A DNA stretch of 64,000 bases, from positions 55,658 to 119,657 of the forward strand of contig CAXTAT010000015.1 in the NCBI GenBank assembly GCA_964242415.1, in the 5' to 3' direction. A program made the position numbers and the translations under genes. Under the pieces are notes generated by a model, which worked only from the letters and a program-made list of their open reading frames with translations, made no database searches and was not told the DNA's origin. Positions within the stretch are counted from its first letter, which is position 1; every line of letters starts with the position of its first letter. Origin of the DNA: DASWOJ01 sp964242415. GTDB taxonomy: Bacteria; Pseudomonadota; Alphaproteobacteria; Acetobacterales; Acetobacteraceae. This document shows positions 59,918-64,000 of the stretch, piece by piece.

Positions 59918-62650
59918 CTACCGCTCCTGCTTGCGGAGCAGCGCCATGCTCAATCCCAGCAGGCCCGGCACGAACAGCGCGAGCAGCAGCATCGTGGGCG
60001 CGAGTTCGGCAAACCCGAGCGACTTGGTGAACGTGCCCATGGTGACCGGCAGGTAGTAGCTCATCGGGAACAGCCGCCCGATCACCGCGCCCGCCCCGGT
60101 GTTGGACGACACCGGCGCCAGCATTCCTGCGAACTGCGTCGCCGGCAGGACCGTCAGGATGGCGGTGCCGAACAGGGCTGCGATCTGCGTGCTGGCGAAC
60201 ACCGAGATCAGCAGCCCATAGGCGGTCGTCGCATAGACGTAGATCAGCGTCCCCACCGTCAACGCCAGCACGCTGCCCTTCACCGGGACGCCGAACAGCA
60301 GCACCGCCATCAGCACGGTGACGACGAAGGCGGTCATAGCGAGCGCGACGTAGGGCATCTGCTTGCCCAGGATGAACTCCGCCCGGGTGACCGGCGTGAC
60401 GTACAGGTTGGTGATCGAGCCGAACTCCTTCTCCCGCACGACGGCGAGCGCCATCATGATGGCCGGGATCAGGGCCAGCAGCAGGGCGATGATCCCCGGG
60501 ACCATCGAGTTGATGCTGTCGAAGTTCTGGTTGTAGCGGAACCGGGTATCGACCGTGGCCGGCGCGGCCGTGGCGGCGCTGCGGCCCTGCGACGCCGCGA
60601 GGCTGGCCAAATAGAGCTGCTGCACGCCCTCCAGGTAGCCTTGGATCGTTTCGGCGCGGAACGGCATCGCCCCGTCCACCCAGGCGCCGACGCTGGCCGG
60701 GCGGCCGCGCCGCACGTCCCGGCCAAACCCCGCCGGGATGTCCAGCGCCAGCTTCAGCTCGCCGCTCGCCAGGCGCTGCTGCAACTGGTCGGCGCCCGCG
60801 ATGGACGGCCGCTCGGTGAAGTAGGTCGAGCCCTGGTACTGCCTGGCATACCTGCGGCTTTCCGGCGTCCTGTCCTGGTCGTGCACCGCATAGGCCAGGT
60901 GATCGACATCCGTGTTGGTGCCGTAGCCGACGACCAGCATCAGGAATGCCGTGCCGAGCACCGCGAAGGACAGCCGGATCGGGTCCCGCCGCAGCTCAAG
61001 CGCCTCGCGTCCCGCATAGGCCAGCGTCCGCTGCGGGCTGAACCGGCGCTGCGCCGGGCGGGGCGCGGCGGATTGCTGCAGCGCCTGGGGTGAGGCGGGC
61101 GCGATGCGCTCCTTGCCGGTCGCCGCCTCCAGGCAGGCGATGAAGGCGTCCTCCAGCGCCGGGCCGCCCCACTGCTGCACGACCTCGGCGGGGGTGCCCT
61201 TGGCCAGCACCCGGCCGGCGTTCATCAGCAGGATGTGGTCGCAGAGCGCGGCCTCGTTCATGAAGTGCGTCGAGATGAAGATCGTCGTGCCGTGCTTGCG
61301 CGACAGGTCGCCGAGCAGCGCCCAGAACTGGTCGCGCGCCAGGGGATCGACGCCCGATGTCGGCTCGTCCAGCAACAGCACCTGCGGCGCGTTGATGACG
61401 GCGACGGCCAGGGACAGCCGCTGGCGGATGCCGAGCGGCAGGTCGGCCGCGAGGGTGCCGAGGTGGGCGCTCAGGGCAAAGGTCGTCACCAGCTCCGCGA
61501 TGCGCGCCCGGGCGTGCGCTGGCTCGATGCCGTACAGCCGCGCGTGCAGGACCAGGTTCTGCTGCACGGTCAGCTCGGTGTACAGTGAGAACAGTTGCGA
61601 CATGTAGCCGACCCGGTAGCGCATGGTCGTGTCGGCGGCATTGACCTGCTTGCCGAACAGCAGCGCCGTGCCGCTGGTCGCGGGCAGCAGGCCGGTCAGC
61701 ATCCGCATCGTCGTCGTCTTGCCGCAGCCGTTGGAGCCGAGGAAGCCGAAGATCTCGCCCCTCTCGATGCTGAAGCTCACGTCATCGACGGCGGTGAAAG
61801 TGCCGAAGCGTTCCGTGAGGTTGACCGCGCTGATGGCGGCCTCGGCGGCGGCGGCCTGCAGCGGCGGGATGTCCGGGCGGACGCGGCTGGCGCGCAATGC
61901 CGCCGGCAGCAGGGCGATGAAAGCCTCGTCCAGGGTGTCGCAGCCGGTCCGCTGCCTGATCTCGGCTGGCGTGCCGGTGGCCAGCACGGTGCCGTCGTTC
62001 ATCGCCACCAGCCGGCCGAACCGCTCGGCCTCCTCCATGTAGGCGGTCGCCACGATCACGCTCATGCCGGGCCGCCCGGCGCGGATGCGGTCCACCAGGT
62101 CCCAGAACTGCCGGCGGGACAGCGGATCGACGCCGGTGGTGGGTTCGTCGAGGATCAGCAGGTCGGGGTCGTGGATCAGCGCGCAGCACAGGCCGAGCTT
62201 CTGCCGCATCCCGCCGGACAGCTTGCGCGCCGGGCGGTCGGCGAAGGGGGCGAGGTTGGTGGCGTCCAGCAACTCCGCCGTGCGCCGTCTGCGCTCGGCC
62301 GCGCCCTGGCTGAACAGGCGGGAGAAGAAGGCGATGTTTTCCCGCACCGTCAGGTCCGGGTACAGGTTGCGGCCCAGTCCCTGCGGCATGTAGGCGATGC
62401 GGGCGCACACGGCGCGGCGGTGCCGGGCCTGGGCAAAGTCGCCGCCGAACACCTGCACCTGCCCCGCTTGCACCCGCTTCGCCCCGGCCAGAATGCCCAG
62501 CAGGGTGGATTTGCCGACGCCGTCCGGGCCGATCAGCCCGACCATCTCGCCGGTGCGCAGCTCCAGCGACACGCCTCGCAACGCAGCCTGCTTGCCGTAA
62601 CGGTGCCAGATGCCTTGCAGGTCAGCGACGGGTCCGCCCGTGCCGGTCAT
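59918..62650 (-). CDS. RbbA/YhiH-like ABC ATPase-permease fusion
   Basis: The 910-residue protein has two ATP-binding domains and a C-terminal ABC-2 permease. The first has Walker A GPDGVGKSTLL, signature KLSGGMRQKLGL and Walker B LLILDEPTTGVDP. The second has GSNGCGKTTTMRML, an altered signature PLGIRQRLSLAV and LLLDEPTSGVDP. The permease (about 550-910) has VVREKEFGSITNLYVTPVTR. E. coli RbbA was first described as ribosome-associated; the operon with HlyD and a second permease supports an exporter. The ATG overlaps the HlyD stop (ATGA), so translation is coupled. Confidence 0.9.
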   Translation of the reverse strand: MTGTGGPVADLQGIWHRYGKQAALRGVSLELRTGEMVGLIGPDGVGKSTLLGILAGAKRVQAGQVQVFGGDFAQARHRRAVCARIAYMPQGLGRNLYPDLTVRENIAFFSRLFSQGAAERRRRTAELLDATNLAPFADRPARKLSGGMRQKLGLCCALIHDPDLLILDEPTTGVDPLSRRQFWDLVDRIRAGRPGMSVIVATAYMEEAERFGRLVAMNDGTVLATGTPAEIRQRTGCDTLDEAFIALLPAALRASRVRPDIPPLQAAAAEAAISAVNLTERFGTFTAVDDVSFSIERGEIFGFLGSNGCGKTTTMRMLTGLLPATSGTALLFGKQVNAADTTMRYRVGYMSQLFSLYTELTVQQNLVLHARLYGIEPAHARARIAELVTTFALSAHLGTLAADLPLGIRQRLSLAVAVINAPQVLLLDEPTSGVDPLARDQFWALLGDLSRKHGTTIFISTHFMNEAALCDHILLMNAGRVLAKGTPAEVVQQWGGPALEDAFIACLEAATGKERIAPASPQALQQSAAPRPAQRRFSPQRTLAYAGREALELRRDPIRLSFAVLGTAFLMLVVGYGTNTDVDHLAYAVHDQDRTPESRRYARQYQGSTYFTERPSIAGADQLQQRLASGELKLALDIPAGFGRDVRRGRPASVGAWVDGAMPFRAETIQGYLEGVQQLYLASLAASQGRSAATAAPATVDTRFRYNQNFDSINSMVPGIIALLLALIPAIMMALAVVREKEFGSITNLYVTPVTRAEFILGKQMPYVALAMTAFVVTVLMAVLLFGVPVKGSVLALTVGTLIYVYATTAYGLLISVFASTQIAALFGTAILTVLPATQFAGMLAPVSSNTGAGAVIGRLFPMSYYLPVTMGTFTKSLGFAELAPTMLLLALFVPGLLGLSMALLRKQER

Positions 62651-63765
62651 TTCGGGGTGCTGGGCGGGGGGCTGGGCGGCGGGTTGGCGACGCGCTGCAG
62701 GAAGGCAGGCCACGCCACCTTCGGGTCGGTGCGGATGTAGGCCAGGCCGGGCAGGCCGGACCGGACCTGCGCCTCGTGCAGACGCAGCAGCTTGGGGTCG
62801 ATGCGGACGCGGATGCGGAACATCAGCTTGTCGCGTTCGGACTGGGTCTCGACCGTCTTGGGCGTGAACTCGTTCTGCGATGCGATGAACGTGACGCCCG
62901 CAGGGATCGGCCGGCCCGGCAGCGCGTCGAGCAGCAGGACCGCGCCGTCACCGAACCTCACCTGCCCGGCCTCAGCCGTCGGTAGGAAGATGTCCATATA
63001 GACGTAGGTCACGTCCAGCATGGTGTACACCTTGCCGCCGGCGGGCAGCACCTCGCCCACGTTGGCCAGGCGGTATTCAATGGGTCCGTCCTTTGATGCC
63101 ACAAGGGTATCGTCGTCGATGTTCACCTGGATCAGGTCGGCGTTGTGCACCGCCGCCTCCACCCCGGCCGTCGCGGCGGCGATCTGCGCCTCGGCCACGT
63201 GGTAGGCGCCGAAGGCGACGTTGAACTGCGACTGCCGCTGGTCCAGCACCTCGCGGGTCTCGTCGCCCCGGGTGACCAGGGTGCGTGCCATCTGCAGCTC
63301 CTGTGCGGTCAGCCTCACCTGGCTGCCCATCTCCACCAGGTTCGCCTGGTTCTGCACGATGGCCTGCCGGGCCTGGACGGTCTGCGCCCGCGCCTGCGCC
63401 AACTGTGCCTCCAGGTCGCGGGTGTCGATGCGGGCGACGATCTGGCCGGCCTTCACCCTGTCGCCCTCGTCCACCAGGATCTCGGAGATCCGGCCGGCGA
63501 ACTTGGTGCTGATGTCGATCTCGTCGGCTTCGAGCCGTCCGTTGGAGAAGACGATGCCCGGCGGCAGCCCGGGCGCGCGGTGCAGCCACCAGTAGGCGCC
63601 GCCGCCCGCACCGGCGCCCAGCACCAGGACAGCCGCCGCCAGCCTGGGCCACCAGCGCCGCCGGGCTGGCGGGGGCGGGGCATCCGGGCCGGGGGCGGCT
63701 GGCTGGGACGTGGCGGCATCGGGTGCAGGCAGCTTCGCGTCGGCGGGCGAAACCTGGTCATTCAT
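62647..63765 (-). CDS. HlyD-family membrane fusion protein (YhiI-like)
   Basis: The 372-residue periplasmic adaptor has a Pro/Ala-rich N-terminus and one membrane anchor (RLAAAVLVLGAGAGGGAYWW). Lipoyl/barrel-sandwich halves follow (GRISEILVDEGDRVKAGQIV) with a long coiled coil between (about 120-200) and a beta-barrel region. It links the inner-membrane ABC exporter to an outer-membrane channel; no TolC gene is in the window. It starts the operon hlyD, rbbA-like, permease. AGGTGA nine bases before ATG 63765 supports the start. Confidence 0.9.
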   Translation of the reverse strand: MNDQVSPADAKLPAPDAATSQPAAPGPDAPPPPARRRWWPRLAAAVLVLGAGAGGGAYWWLHRAPGLPPGIVFSNGRLEADEIDISTKFAGRISEILVDEGDRVKAGQIVARIDTRDLEAQLAQARAQTVQARQAIVQNQANLVEMGSQVRLTAQELQMARTLVTRGDETREVLDQRQSQFNVAFGAYHVAEAQIAAATAGVEAAVHNADLIQVNIDDDTLVASKDGPIEYRLANVGEVLPAGGKVYTMLDVTYVYMDIFLPTAEAGQVRFGDGAVLLLDALPGRPIPAGVTFIASQNEFTPKTVETQSERDKLMFRIRVRIDPKLLRLHEAQVRSGLPGLAYIRTDPKVAWPAFLQRVANPPPSPPPSTPK

Positions 63766-63930
63766 GGTTGGGTCACCTGCAAGGGAGGCGGGCACGGCGT
63801 GCTGCTCTGCCGTGGGGCAGGGGTGCTGGCGATCCCCAGGGCGCGCCTGCCTGGCTGCTGCCACGGTGCCAAACATCTTTTCGCAGACGACTTCGACACA
63901 TTTGTTCTATCCGCTGCAGACCAGGATCGG

Positions 63931-63950
63931 CAGGATCGGAAACTACTTAG
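63931..63950 (+). repeat. Short repeated motif with GGAAACTAC core
   Basis: CAGGATCGGAAACTACTTAG is followed by TGTCTGTCCGCG, which may be the end of another insertion sequence continuing beyond the window. The region 63766-64000 otherwise contains nothing that I recognise. Confidence 0.55.
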
Positions 63951-64000
63951 TGTCTGTCCGCGATCATATTGTTGTCTGGCATAGCTTTCGCAGCATAAGG

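Overview
This is a very GC-rich bacterial chromosome segment, most probably from an alphaproteobacterium of the Acetobacteraceae/Rhodospirillales type. The taxonomic call is inference. It rests on the GMC-dehydrogenase/gluconate-dehydrogenase-subunit-3/cytochrome c cluster, the BKACE, DUF2066 and SelO genes, the class I PHA synthase operon with phosphotransacetylase and acetate kinase, and a subgroup IC3-like group I intron inside a tRNA-Arg(CCU) gene, a location known from alphaproteobacteria. No rRNA, CRISPR array, prophage or intact insertion sequence is present.

Layout. 1-4.9 kb: a lytic transglycosylase, a PEP-CTERM exported protein, an IS5-type remnant and a Crp/Fnr regulator. 5-6.6 kb: a copper locus with cueR, its operator, a copA gene decayed by two large deletions, and a periplasmic DUF305 protein. 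6.8-7.1 kb: the intron-split tRNA-Arg(CCU), followed by a DUF2059 protein. 7.9-11.4 kb: a tight run of BKACE, M19 dipeptidase, aldo/keto reductase and DUF2066 genes. 11.6-18.6 kb: two MFS exporters, a transglutaminase-like protease, a twin M16 peptidase and small proteins. 18.6-20.1 kb: a degraded island with a frameshifted exported protein and an HTH fragment. 20.2-23.1 kb: cytochrome c, VOC protein, Tat-exported small subunit and GMC oxidoreductase. 23.2-27.3 kb: amidohydrolase, MDR oxidoreductase and a cysteine synthase.

27.3-35.7 kb is a gene graveyard. It holds remnants of IS5, IS6, ISL3 and IS66 elements, a VapC-like toxin, an oxalate decarboxylase, an alpha/beta hydrolase and a zinc alcohol dehydrogenase, around a few intact genes (phytanoyl-CoA dioxygenase-like protein, amidohydrolase, shortened universal stress protein). 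35.7-41.5 kb carries signalling genes: a receiver protein, a giant CheB-CheR-PAS-histidine kinase-receiver gene with two single-base frameshifts, and a FixJ-type regulator. 41.5-48.6 kb resembles the microaerobic regulons of other alphaproteobacteria: a Usp remnant, a CBS-BON protein behind an Fnr/FixK-like box, a cytochrome c, and a translationally coupled phaC-pta-ackA-fabI operon. 48.7-64 kb: IS3 debris, two orphan ABC substrate-binding proteins, a PEP mutase-like lyase, a Suv3-like helicase, SelO, more IS and hydantoinase debris, and an HlyD-RbbA-YhhJ type ABC export operon.

Three short repeat families link the window: paired hairpins of a CCCTCTCC type (three copies), a GTCATTGCGAG palindrome (three copies), and a roughly 19-base motif with core GGAAACTAC (five copies, mostly at edges of IS debris). 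Short tandem duplications are also unusually frequent, and one of them destroys a gene.
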